Assembly: GCA_954871525.1 (NCBI GenBank) | Contig: OX940869.1 | Span: 14,563,001 to 14,627,000 of the forward strand | Direction of reading: 5' to 3' | From: Parietaria judaica | Lineage: Eukaryota; Streptophyta; Magnoliopsida; Rosales; Urticaceae | Length of the DNA stretch: 64,000 bases | In this document: one piece after another, positions 33,181 through 44,296 of the stretch | Layout: each line of letters opens with the position of its first letter | Numbering within the stretch: the stretch's first letter is position 1 | Program-made: the position numbers and the translations under genes | The notes under the pieces: model-generated | Databases searched by the model: none | What the model was told of the DNA's origin: nothing | The model's input: the letters and a program-made list of their open reading frames with translations, nothing else

Positions 33181-34662
33181 TGGTAATCCGTGAAAATGGC
33201 TTTAACTTAGAGTCGGATCCAAGGTTCGGGCCCCGAGCTGGACCTGGTGAACACGTGGATAATCGAATGCTGAGTCAACGCGGGTTGACTGATGATCGTC
33301 AAAGCCGGAGGCGAATCCTTCGTCTTGGGTGAGTCTCTGGGCTGTTCTTGACGATCCTTGGCGAACTTCCTTCCTTGGGTAGCTCCTCGTCTAGGTGAAG
33401 TCCTTGTCTTGGCGAAGCTCCTTGTCTAGGAGAAATCCTGGTCTTAGCAAAGTCCTCGTCTAGGCGAACTCATGTCTTGATGAAGCTCCGAGGTGTTCTT
33501 GATGATTCTTCGTGATTTCCCTTCCTTGACGAGCTCCTGTGGTGAGGGAAGACCTGCAAAAGAGGGTAGATCGGGCCCGTGTCCCATCGCTTATGGTTAG
33601 GCGAGGTTGCCTACGTATCTCAGTTTAAGAGAGTCAGGTCCCACGTAGTTTAGGGTTAGTGACAAATGGCGGGTGAATGACGATGTGGCTTGACTCGTCG
33701 GAAGTGCTGATGTTGGCGCCCCAAGGGTGACTCTTGGCTAGGGTATTACCGGCCAAGGATGCTCCTTGTCGACCTCGTAGGTGTTGGCGAGCTCATCGTG
33801 GCGAGGGCCTTGACCTGGTGAGGGATGCCCCTCGTCGACCTCGTAGGTATTGGCGAGCTCGTCGTGGCGAGAGCCTTAACCTAGCAACGGATGCTCGTTG
33901 TTGACCTCGTAGGTAGTTGGCAAGCTCGTTGTGGCGAGGGACGCCTTCGTCGACTCGTCGAACAACCCCTCTCAGGCAAAACTAAACCCCTTGACAAGTC
34001 TCGACTCTATTCAGACCTTTCTTGGTAAGAGAGAAGGCAAGAAAGAAGCTCTCGAGGCAGCTGTGAGTGAGTGTGGAAATGAGGAGGGGAAGGTTCCTAT
34101 TTATAAGAAAACCAATTCCCTATAACAGCGCAGGAGAGGCTTGGGAATTTCTTCTTTACCAGAGGGGCTTGCCGCGGCTCCTTGCTATGGCGAGGGGTTC
34201 TTCAGTGCTCCATAGCTCGCCTTTGATGTCTTCCGGGTGTCCGCGATCTTGTATGTTGAGTCTGGGGGAATCTGGGGGACTTCTTGGGGGTCTTCCTAAG
34301 CTCGGATCTCCTCGTCGTGTGAAATAATTGTGAGTTATCCATTCGTCATGCTAAGACGAGAGGCTCGCCACGGCGTGGTACTTCGCCAGGGGCTCGTCGG
34401 GGGGACCTCCCCAGGAAGCTCGCCATGGTGAGGTGTTCACCAGGGTGAGGTACCTCGCTAGGAGGTGCCTTTTTTATTAAGGGCTTTGTCTTCTTCGCCT
34501 TTTTAGCTCTTGGCCTCGCCAATGTCTTGGGTCATGGGCCTTTGGTCTTCGTCTTCGTCGGTGGGCTTTGACTTTCACTGATGGGCTTTGACTTTCACCG
34601 ATGAGTTTTGACTTTTGCCAAAAAGGGCCAAATTTTACATGTTCTGAAAAATGCACATAACA
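33181..34662 (-). mobile_element. Solo LTR, 1482 bp, gypsy LTR family of 7054/16472, TSD ggtat
   Basis: On the minus strand it begins TGTTATGTGCATTTTTC at 34662. It has GGGCCTTGGC/AAAGTCAAAGCCC motifs and a TATA box (CTTATAAATAGGAACC, near 34098), and ends GCCATTTTCACGGATTACCA at 33181. The left flank is ggtat (33176-33180). The direct right flank is gctat, but the duplicated copy of this junction at 36130 keeps ggtat. The original TSD was therefore ggtat. Confidence 0.85.
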
Positions 34663-36440
34663 GCTATATCAATGTGATATTTATATTTGGTTAATACTAT
34701 GTCACAAATAGATTGTAACACCTAACAAAGCTACGTACATATCAATCAGTCAATTTTTAATATTCTTTTGCCGATAAAAAAATCTAATATTTTTATTTTT
34801 TCGTATTACTTTGAGTCTCTGCTACAAAATGAACCGTAACCGTTAAATTTCTGCAACATACTTGCTGGTATCGGTGACACACTCTGCATTCTTGACGTTC
34901 TCAGTGACGTAGTTAGAGGTGTTGACAACGCACTCGACTCTCTCGACAATGTGGTGAGGAGGGAAGGCTCTTATTTATAGGAAAACCACTGTAACTGCGC
35001 AGGAAGGGCCTGTGAATTTCTCCTTTGCCAGAAGGGCTTGCCGCGGCTCCTTGCCATGGAGAGGGGTTCACTAGTGTTCCATAGCTCGCCTTTGATATTT
35101 TCCAGGTGTCCGCGAGCTTGTATGTTGAGTCCGGGGGAATCAGGGGGACTTCCCGGGGGTCTTCGTAAGCTCGGATCTCCTCGTACTGTGGAATAATTGT
35201 GAGTTATCCCTTAGGCTCGCTAGGGCGAGGGGCTCGCCAGGGAGATGTACTTCGCCAGGGGCTCGTCATGGATACCTTGCCATGAAGCTCGTCATGGCGA
35301 GGTGTTCGCCAGGGCGAGGTACCTCGTTAGAAGAAGCATTTTTTATTAAGGGCTTTGTCTTCTTCGCCTTTTTTAGCTACGGGCCTCGCCAATGCCTTAG
35401 GTCATGGGCCTTTGGTCTTCGTCTTCATCGGTGGGCTTTGAGTTTCACTAGGGGTGAAAATTTGTAACCGTTTCCCGGTTTTGTCCCGCTTCCGGTACCG
35501 GTCTCGGAACGGTTTTAAAAAAAATTAGGGAAATTTAGTTTAAAACTGGGAACCGGTACTTCTCGGTTTACGGTTTCTAGAAGCGGGAATGGGAACCGGT
35601 ACCAGAAGCAAAATTTCCCGGTTTTTGGTACCGGTTACGGTTTAAACTACATGTAATTTATATTTTTTTTTCTTCATATTATGTTGTTTTTAAATATTTT
35701 CTATGTTTATTGTCATTTTTGGATTATATGTTGTTTTTTATGACTTAAACTACATGTAATGTTTTGTTATTAGGATTTAAAATTTCCCATTTTTCATTCT
35801 CGGCCCTTTCGATCTCTCTTTCTCCCTCTCTCATCCATCATGTCGTCATCTTCTTCTCTTCGCCGGGAACCTCCACTCCCGATTTTTTTTTCACGAATCT
35901 TTTCTTAATTTTTCCCGGTTGCGTTTCCGGTTCTGATTTAAAAAAAAAATTTACAACCGGAACTGGGAACCGACACCAAAAAAAAAAATCCAGAATTTTA
36001 GGGATAGGTAACAAAAACAATTGATTTTCGGGTTCCTGGTTCCGCTTTCACCCTTAACTTTCACTGATGGTTTTTGACTTTTGCGAAAAGGCGCCCAATT
36101 TTTATATGTTCCAAAAAATGCACATAATAGGTATATCAATGTGATACATATATTTGGTTGATAATATTAATAGTTAAAATACTATGTCACAAATAGATTG
36201 TAACACCTTACAAAGCTACGGACATATCAATCAGTCAATTTTTAATATTCTTTTGTCGATAAAAAAAAATTTAAAATTTTATATTTTTTCGTATAACTTC
36301 GAGTCCCGGCCACAAAATGAATTGTAGCATTAAATTTCTGCAACGTACTTGCCGGTATCGGTGACACCCTCGGCATTCTCGACATTGTCGGTGACGTACT
36401 TGAAGATGTTGACAACACACTCGGCTCTCTCGACAATGTC
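34081..36440. repeat. Tandem duplication of LTR end plus flank (about 870 bp units)
   Basis: Unit A (about 34081-34955) contains the 5' part of the solo LTR plus about 290 bp of flank (AGCTATATCAATGTGATATT to CTCTCTCGACAATG). Unit B (about 34956-36440) repeats the same order with about 5-10% differences. It also carries a 608-bp MITE with its target duplication. The junction shows TGAGG microhomology between flank (GGTGAGGTACTCGG) and LTR (AAATGAGGAGGGG). Confidence 0.85.
35449..36056. mobile_element. hAT-type MITE, 608 bp
   Basis: Ends TAGGGGTGAAAAT... and ...GCTTTCACCCTTA are inverted. The 8-bp flanks are agtttcac (35441-35448) and actttcac (36057-36064), one mismatch apart. The empty site GACTTTCACTGATGG survives in the undisrupted tandem copy near 34570. 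The interior has many ACCGGTACC/GGAACCGG palindromic motifs at both ends. No transposase is encoded. Confidence 0.88.
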
Positions 36441-36579
36441 GGTGAGGTACTCGGCGGCGTCGACGTTCTAAAAAATTTCAATGACATATTCGGGTGGTGT
36501 TGGCGATAAGCGTTCTCACGAACTTGGGTGACATACTCGGCGAGTATATCACTGACACCACCAAAAACGCCGAGTGTGT
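36130..36579. other. Non-coding flank with CGGTGACRTACTCGG-type imperfect repeats
   Basis: From about 36355 the phrase (C)GGTGACRYACTYGG alternates with CTCGACAATGTC at roughly 30-bp spacing, up to the solo LTR. The first part matches 34668-34955. No gene was recognised. Confidence 0.6.
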
Positions 36580-36584
36580 CCGAC

Positions 36585-37173
36585 TGTAGAGGGCGATTTT
36601 CACCACCTTACTGTCACAAGAATAATCGAAAAGAATGCAATAAAATATATACACGATTATTCCCTGATTTATTTATCCCGAAAGGACTCGGTTTTTCCCG
36701 TTTATTAGTTTGGACAATCGAAGATTAATGATAAATATATGATTTGATGCCGCACCACGCCGCTCTCGACGAGGCTGCCTACGTACCCGGCGAACCAGGA
36801 TCAGGTCATCACGTAGTTCAATGGGTTTTGGCGTTTTCTTCTTTCTTTCTCCTTTTTCGGTTGAATCTGACCTCTTCTTTCTCCTTCCTCTCTTTTTCTC
36901 TCTTCTTGGCTGAATGTCTCTCGGCTGAATTTCTTGGATCCCCTCTTAATGAGGTTTCTTTTATTATTTATAGGGTTAGGGTTGATTGAGCCTTTTCACT
37001 TTGGGTTTTTTTCTGCGAATTGGGCCTTTCTTCATGGGTTAAGCCTTCCTTCACAAACTGGGCTTTTATGTTGACTACGGTCAACATATTTCTTGCCTTT
37101 ATTCGACGTCGTTTTTGGGCCATAATGGCACGCGTTATGTTAAGGATGGATTTGACGAAATCTGACATCAACA
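36585..37173 (-). mobile_element. Solo LTR, 589 bp, TSD ccgac
   Basis: Plus-strand ends are TGTAGAGGGCGATTTTCACC and TTGACGAAATCTGACATCAACA. They are flanked by perfect ccgac at 36580-36584 and 37174-37178. A TATA box on the minus strand (CCCTATAAATAA near 36968) gives the orientation. It belongs to the same family as 5858-6612 but is 166 bp shorter. Confidence 0.92.
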
Positions 37174-37288
37174 CCGACACCACTGAATAGTCTTTATGAT
37201 GCAATTAACTCTAATTAAAATGTTACAAGTTATACTGCAATTATCTCTAATTAAAATGTTGCACACTTATGTCGCATAACTTGCAATG

Positions 37289-38689
37289 TGTAGAAATGGG
37301 TCAGAAAAACAAAAACTAGTATCAGTTTTGGCAAGACGAGAAGCTCGCGATTCCACTCACACAAAATGAGTTTCCATATCGCCACGTGTTGTGTTTTATC
37401 CACTCTCGAGAGGAGGTTTTGGAATGCGGTTGTCGCGAGTGAGCGAGCTCGTCTCGTTGGATAGTTTGACCTCGAACTACAGATTTAGATTAACCGTGCG
37501 AATCAAAATAAATCGTTTTTGATACTTTACTAGGTTCCAGGTACTTTTGCAAACTAGCAACTTTTTGCGTGATTTCTCTTCGGTTTGCGTGCTGTCAGAT
37601 TGCCTGGGACTATAGACCAAAGCTCCACAAGTGTTAAGCCTCTATCTCACCACATCGTTGTGGAAACGTCTATTAGACCGGAAATCACCTCGTCATACTG
37701 GTAAGTCTTCCTCAGTGATTGGATACGACTCAATCGGCGCACGGGGAGGAGGAAGCTCGCGGCTAGGGGTGAAAATTTTGTAACCGTTTCCCGGTTTTGT
37801 CCCGGTTCCGGTACCGGTCCCGGAAGGGTTTTAAAAAAAATAAGAGAAATTTAGTTTGAAATTGGGAACCGGCACCAAAAGCAAAATTTCTTGATTTTTG
37901 GTACCGGTTCCGGTTTTAAACTACATGTAGTTTTAGATGTTTTCATATTATGTATTTTTTTAAATATTTTGTATGCTTATTGTAGTTTTTGGGTTATATG
38001 TCGTTTTTTATGACTTAAACTAAGTGTAGTTTTTTGTTATTAGAGTTTATTATTTACCATTTTCAATTCTCGACCCTTTCAATCTCTCTTTTCATCCATC
38101 GCGCCATCATATTCTTCTCTTCGCCGAGAACCCTCCACCGCCGATTACATGTCTTCGTCTTCCAACTAGAAGATTTCGCTCGCAAGCAAAACGTATGTCT
38201 CGTGTTAAGTACCAAATTTATTCACGAATCTTTTCTTACTTTTTCTCGGTACCGGTTCCGGTTTAAAAAAAAAATAGGGAAATTTACAACCGGAACCGGG
38301 ATCCGGTACCAAAAATAATAATCCCGAATATTTGGGATAGGTACCAAAAACAACTAATTTCCCGATTCCCGATTCTGCTTTCACCCCTACTCGCGGCTAG
38401 TGTTGCTAGGGGATGCTCTCGATTTTCTCTAGGGTTTTGGATGTTTGGATGTTCAATTATGAGCTACGATTAAGTATTTATAACCCACAGTTGATTAATG
38501 AACTAATGAGCTTTGGCCTATTAAATAGGCCAAGCCCGTTAAGTCATTATTTACTAATTACTTTAATTACTTAATTAATTTTTTCATAATTGTCCTACGG
38601 GCCCAAGTGGACCTGCTACTCATTTATTGTAGTCGGGTCGAATCCGGAAAGCCCATTGTGCTTAAATCCCGATTCAGGCATTTCCTACA
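37289..38689 (-). mobile_element. Putative LTR on the minus strand, with a nested MITE
   Basis: The plus strand starts TGTAGAAATGGG and ends CATTTCCTACA, so the ends are inverted and follow the TG...CA rule. A minus-strand TATA box (GGTTATAAATACTTAATC, near 38480) lies inside. Without the MITE it would be about 770 bp. Flanks caatg and taatc match at only three of five bases, so the boundaries are tentative. Confidence 0.45.
37764..38389. mobile_element. hAT-type MITE, 626 bp, TSD ctcgcggc
   Basis: Ends TAGGGGTGAAAAT and GCTTTCACCCCTA are inverted. They are flanked by perfect 8-bp duplications ctcgcggc (37756-37763 and 38390-38397). It is the same family as 35449-36056, with GGTTCCGGTACCGGTCCCGG-type subterminal motifs and a central C/T-rich tract. 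Confidence 0.95.
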
Positions 38690-38828
38690 TAATCTATGTT
38701 AATGGAATTTTTTGTAAAAATTTTAAAAATTGACAAAAGATTGTGTCGATCTGATTTTACTTATATACTAAAAATCGAAGAGTGTACTAAGGGTTTTTTT
38801 ATAAATCAAAATAATAGTATTTAAAAAA

Positions 38829-38958
38829 GGGTTAATGAACGAAATGCCTATTTTGTGTCAAACCTTTTTAAAAACTACCCATTGTGTGTATTTTTTACTC
38901 TCACAAATGGGTATTTTTTAAAAAGTTTGACACAAAATGGGCAGTTCGTACAATTTCC
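38829..38958. mobile_element. Small foldback MITE, 130 bp, TSD atttaaaaaa
   Basis: The two halves are imperfect inverted repeats: AAATGCCTATTTTGTGTCAA pairs with TTGACACAAAATGGGCAGTT. The flanks are atttaaaaaa on both sides (38819-38828, 38959-38968). The 9-10 bp duplication suggests a Mutator-type MITE, though the flank is low complexity. Confidence 0.65.
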
Positions 38959-38968
38959 ATTTAAAAAA

Positions 38969-39617
38969 ATATTGATACGAAATACGAATATTTATAAATA
39001 AATTTAATTAAAAATCATATATTTTTTGGATTATAGGTTTTTTTTTTTAAATAGGATTTCTACATTTCCTAGATTCCTTATTAAAAGAATTAAAAAATAT
39101 ATAAGATTTACTTAAAATGACACACACATGGAATGAGTAAATATCTACTTGCATATATAATGATTTAACTATTAGAAAATAGAAGCATCCTCTAAGATTC
39201 TATAGAAAAATTCGTAGAACAATCTCTTAGCTTTTTAATGGTAGTTTATTCATTAATTTAACAATAGCTCGTTTTAATTTAAAAAAATACTGGATACATT
39301 AATTTTACAATTACGTATTGTCATCTAAAAATTATATTCCAACCAAACTTAACAATTGTTGATTTATTCATGTATTGTTTATTAAATATGAGTAGATATA
39401 TTCTAAATTTTCAAAATAACAAATTCTTAACAAAAATATTACCAAATAACTGAGAATATAAGAAGAGAATTCTGTCCAAATTTATAAAAGTAATTTGTAT
39501 GATTGGGTTGTATATTAATACTAAAACATTAATATTAGTGAATAATACAAATAAAATAAAATTAGAATATACCGTAACTCGATAGGATTAGCTCTCTTTC
39601 TATTTTAAGAAAAATAT
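38969..39617. other. AT-rich intergenic sequence
   Basis: About 650 bp of AT-rich DNA with no ORF, RNA gene or inserted element recognised. Confidence 0.6.
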
Positions 39618-39930
39618 AAATACTACATACTTTAAGTAATTAATTGAAAAGTTTTTTTTTTAAGGCAGCTTTGCTGCATGTGGGGATCGAACCCACGACC
39701 TCCACTTTAGAGGTAGTGTGGAATTACCACTAGGCTATCCTAGCAACCACTAATTGAAAAGGTTTTATCTACATGGAAAGTTTGCAAAATAACATAAATG
39801 ACAACTTTGATTAAAAAAAATTAACAATTAAAAATACTACATACTTTAAGTAATTAACTGAAAAGGTTTTATCTACATGCAAAGTTTGCAAAATAACATA
39901 AATGGCAACTTTGATTAAAAGATTAACAAT
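39618..39930. repeat. Tandem duplication of about 105 bp, first copy split by a SINE
   Basis: AAATACTACATACTTTAAGT ... TTTATCTACATGSAAAGTTT ... AACAATTA occurs twice, at 39618-39838 (interrupted) and 39829-39930 (uninterrupted). The second copy reads TAATTAACTGAAAAGG where the first holds the insertion. Confidence 0.85.
39652..39750 (-). mobile_element. tRNA-derived SINE or tRNA retropseudogene, 99 bp
   Basis: The minus strand contains an RNA polymerase III A box (TAGCCTAGTGG, plus 39727-39737) and B box (GGTTCGATCCC, plus 39683-39693). A perfect T-arm (GTGGG TTCGATC CCCAC) surrounds the B box, and a poly-A tail (T run on plus, 39652-39661) ends it. Perfect 11-bp duplications taattgaaaag flank it (39641-39651, 39751-39761). 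The acceptor stem does not pair properly, so it is not a working tRNA. Confidence 0.8.
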
Positions 39931-40020
39931 TAAAAAAAATCTACGAATAGACAAAATAATACAGATCTGTATGCTATAAAAGATAAATACTTATAATGAA
40001 ATGTTATTTAGATATTCAAA

Positions 40021-41009
40021 GGGTAAACTGCGGCTAATGTACCCAATGTTTGATCTGCTGCGGATTATGTATCTAATGTTTATTTTCGACGGCTAATGTA
40101 CCCAAACTTGATTTCGTTCGATTTTTTTGTGTTTTCCGTCACTTGACCGTCAGCTAGTGATTTTTCCTCTATATGTACAGTTTTTGTATTTTTGGCATAA
40201 CTCACTCATTTTTTTCTCTAAATCTCATTAATAAACTACCGTTGAAAAGCTAAGAGATATATCTACAAATTCGATGTTTTAAGTTTTGTAAAAAAAGGTT
40301 TAAAAAATACGAAATTACAATTACAATGTTAAACTGGACATTAGTGTAATACAAAATATTTGTTTCGAGCAAATTTTAATATACTTAATGATTTTTTCTG
40401 ATAAAAAGTAAAATTAAATTGTATTAGATAAATATTTTATCTTTCAAACGGTAGTTTATTTATAAATTTTGGATAAAAAATGAGTAAGTTATGCCAAAAA
40501 TACAAAAGATTTTTCACATCACATCTTTCATATTTTTGGCATAACTCACTCATTTTCAGTCCAAAATTTATAAATAAACTACCGTTGGAAAGATAAAAGA
40601 TTTATATACAACTTTGTAGTTTTACATTTCATCATAAAAATTCGTAAAGTATATTAAAATTTGCTCGAAATAATATTTTGCATTAAATAAATCTCCAATT
40701 TTACATTGTAATTAAAATTTCGTATTTTTTTAATTTTTTTTCACAAAACTTAAAACAACAAAGTTGTAGATCAATCTCTTAGCTTTCCAACGGTAGTTTA
40801 TTCATTATATTTGGAGAAAAATGAGTGAGTTATGCACAAAATACAAAAAGTATACACATAGAGGATGAATCACTTGCTGACGGTCAAGTGACGGAAACCA
40901 CGAAAAAATCTAACGGAATTAAGTTTGGGTACATTAGTAGTCGAAAATAAATATTGGGTACATAATCCGCAGCCGATCAAACATTGGGTACATTAGCCGC
41001 AATTTACCC
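40021..41009. mobile_element. Mutator-type foldback MITE, 989 bp, TSD atattcaaa
   Basis: Long terminal inverted repeats (GGGTAAACTGCGGCTAATGT at the left; the complement of GGGTAAATTGCGGCTAATGT at the right) extend over hundreds of bases each, so most of the element is stem. They are flanked by perfect 9-bp duplications atattcaaa (40012-40020 and 41010-41018), the Mutator signature. An inner inverted pair around TTTTTGGCATAACTCACTCA adds secondary structure. It encodes nothing. Confidence 0.93.
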
Positions 41010-41018
41010 ATATTCAAA

Positions 41019-44000
41019 TTACTTCTTCTTTTTGTTGTTCTATTATTTGAATCTCAATTAATAATATTAAAGAAATGAAAGGTTTATTTTATTTAAATAA
41101 TTAAATAATTCAAAAATGTTTAGAGTTCTCTACTAAGTCAAAATTATCTTTGTATATTTCACCAAGTAATGATTTTTAAATATTTTTAAATTAGAAGAAT
41201 CGTTTAGTTTTTTTTGTTAATTAACGGTCAAAGGGCAGAATCCATACCTATTCATATTGAGGGTCACATCCGCTATTTTTGCAATAGAAGGGTCATATCC
41301 GCACATCTATGATAAATAACAAAATCCAGTCATTTTTGCTTATGAAAGAAAGACTAAATCCGTACGTATATCATGAAAAAGGGGACATCAATATTAAGAA
41401 CACCAATAAACCTTACAAATTATACTTTGAACATCCTACGTTTTACAAAAATAAATTAACAAACTCTACAACCGAAATTACAAACACCGAAATCAGGTGT
41501 TAAACATCTGCTCTTGATGAGAAACTAATACATCTTACATGGATATTACCATTTACCTAAAACAAAATGTGATTACAGAATATGTAGTCCAATGAAACTT
41601 GAAAAAGAAAATAACAGGTTTCGATATGATTATAAAAACATAAAAAAAAGAAGATAAATAATATAATAGAAAATTAAAAAAATGTATGATGTAATCCTCC
41701 TGACTGATCATGTTAAGTAAGAGTACACTAAGACTATATGGGGCAAACGATTCTAACAACCTGAGTTCACTTAGCTATTATTCCTTGGATATATATATAT
41801 ATATTAATAGTAATGAGTAAATAAGCTAAATAAGTACTGAGAGATTCTAGGGCATTAGTTAGTTTTTTTTTATAATAAAAATATTTAAATTTCAAGAAAT
41901 TAAGGAAATTCCAATATTTCATTTTCTAAGTGTTGCAAAAAACTTATATAAATTCGTCCTTTTATAATATACATATATAAACATGTTTAAATGTAGGAAA
42001 AAAATTCCAAATCAACATACCTCTCAACACTTTGCCGAGTCACATGCACATGATATTAATTCATCCTTTTATAATATATATTATAAATTTACAAATTTTA
42101 TGGTATTTCCTCTTATAATCAGCATGCCTCTTTTAAACATATACTTATTAGAAACAATTGAAACATATATGTATTGCTAGATGAGAAGTTACTTGATGGG
42201 GAAGAAACTACTAAAAATTGATGGAGGAAAAGTTATTACATTCGCGGATCTTATCTATTATATTTAACATGTAAAAACTAATACATTCGATGCCTGCCAT
42301 CATGTTTCGAGAAATGACTTCTCATTTGTATGGCATGAGTTGAAAATTTTACTCACATAAAATAACCAAACCTCACTCAATTTGACCAATTTTCCTCTAA
42401 AAAATATTCTCATACAAAGGTTAAAATGAAATGTCATGGATAAGCAAATATCAAATCTCAAACAAAATAGGCTAATACAAAGATTAAAATATGCTAAAAT
42501 ATATTTTCAATTAGACATTGAGAAAATGGAGCAGTATTATTATAGCAGGTCATGGATCAGGATAAGCTAATTTATTTGAGGGCAAGAAAGTTTAAATATA
42601 AGTGAGGTGAGAAAATAAATTAAAATGATCACATATTGGTGGTAGAGACCGTGATTAAATTAAGTGACTTAGAACTTTTTTGAGTCATTTCTTTTTGGAA
42701 TTTGGAAAGTATTGCTAGTATTAAAAAGAAAATTAGTTTTTATCATTTATGTATTAAAAAGGAGCATATAAAAAGCATGCATGAATTTTAAGATACTAAA
42801 AAACTATTCATGCATAGCAAGCCCAAAATCATCTAGTGGTTTTTACACCGAGATAGATACACCAACGTAGAAGAGAGTTGCGATGGAAAAAGCTAGCGAC
42901 CGAGGGATGTAGGGACAGAGATATAGAGAGCAACCTTTGTTACGGAGAAAGCGAGTGACCGAGCGAGCCTGCGACTATATTACCGTGCAATAAAATGACG
43001 GAGAGAAAGATGTGGTGGCAAAGAAATCACATGTTATTATTTCACCGAGGAAAATAATGTATGAGAACTTGGCTTACAAAAACTCCTCAGCCATTTAATT
43101 ACATACAAATAATATGGATTAATGTACCATTAACGGTGAAAAAAATATATATAATTTATGAAGAAAAAAACGTTGCTTTTAGGCTCATTTGGAAAAGAAA
43201 AAGACTTTCAAATTTAAAGTGATACATTTACTTTAGTTTTGTAATTTAATAGGGATTTATGTGGCAAAAGTAGCACTATCTCTTTGTACCCGTTATGTTT
43301 TAAATTTTATTTTGTTGTGGCAAAAGTATTAAAAAACTAAAAAAATGATCTTGCTTTAAATTCTAGATTTGGAATATGTCTCAAATATTATTTTCATTAA
43401 AAAAAAAAGTGTAAAAATCTTGCTTACCACTTCTTTGAGTACCCATGATGAGGACTCACACTTCTCAGCCCAGCATCCCGTCACTCTATGTCGCTGCATC
43501 AATCGGTTTGATTCAAACCATGCAACAATGATAAATGGTCATTTAGAGATATAACTGGAAATTAATAAATATATGGAAACATTGGGAAACAAACTCACGT
43601 CTGAATCAACAGAAGAAATAGAAAATTACCGTCGCTCGCCACGACATTGGAGTCTATTAAATTGTGTGCATCGGCAGGAGAACACATGTCGGAGTTGTTG
43701 TTCAAGAGAGAATCATGAAGACTCAGGTGTCTCGAGCTTTGCTGGAGGAATTTTGGATTTGCAGAGGCAGGAAGAATGTGCCAGACGGCTGATCGACGTA
43801 GGAAATATATCACTATATATAGAGAAGTTAATGTCGAAGGAATGTGGAAAATCTTTCATCAAATTTATTGAAGAATTATCCTTTCGTATCCTTTCATCAA
43901 AATGAGTAGACACTTACCATATTGGTATTGCCTTAAAATCAAATTCAAGACTGATTTTAATTTTGGTGTTATTGCATTAGAAAGCGTTATTTTTTGGGGA

Positions 44001-44155
44001 ATCAGGTAATTCAAAGGATCTAATATTGATTGCAAATTCATTTTTATGAATTAAAAAAATAAAAAATTCTAAAAATATGATTCCTCAATTGTTATGAATC
44101 TATGATACTCTCTTGAGATCTTCCTTTTATATATAGTACCTTACATATGGGTATT
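41019..44155. other. AT-rich region, no recognised gene
   Basis: About 3.1 kb with only short chance ORFs. A less AT-rich patch at 42830-43010 and a 110-codon ORF at 43573-43905 (plus; METLGNKLTSESTEEIENYR) stand out. The ORF has no recognisable domain, and the opposite strand is also open, ending in QTGTGAGT, a possible splice donor. Neither is convincing. Nothing else was seen. Confidence 0.5.
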
Positions 44156-44289
44156 TGTGAAAATGTGATTGGGAAAAGTGATTTTCTCATTCATGAATTT
44201 GGGTATTTACATCCCTAATTACAAGAAAATAAAATAGTGCTAAAAGTACCAAAACTATAAACACTCACTAAGCTATACAATATTCAACA
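44156..44289 (-). mobile_element. 3' LTR of the copia element, 134 bp
   Basis: Minus-strand ends are TGTTGAATATTGTATAGC and CACATTTTCACA. The partner LTR at 49298-49451 carries an extra 19-bp duplication (ACTAAGCTATACAATATTC) and a decayed terminus (CG instead of TG). Confidence 0.9.
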
Positions 44290-44296
44290 CTCCCCC

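Noticed and set aside
39652..39750. Functional tRNA gene
   Set aside because: A and B boxes and the T-arm are present, but the acceptor stem does not pair. An A tail plus target duplication show a retroposed copy.
43573..43905. Small protein-coding gene of 110 aa
   Set aside because: No domain, no promoter evidence, and the opposite strand is also open. Kept only as a note in the surrounding region.
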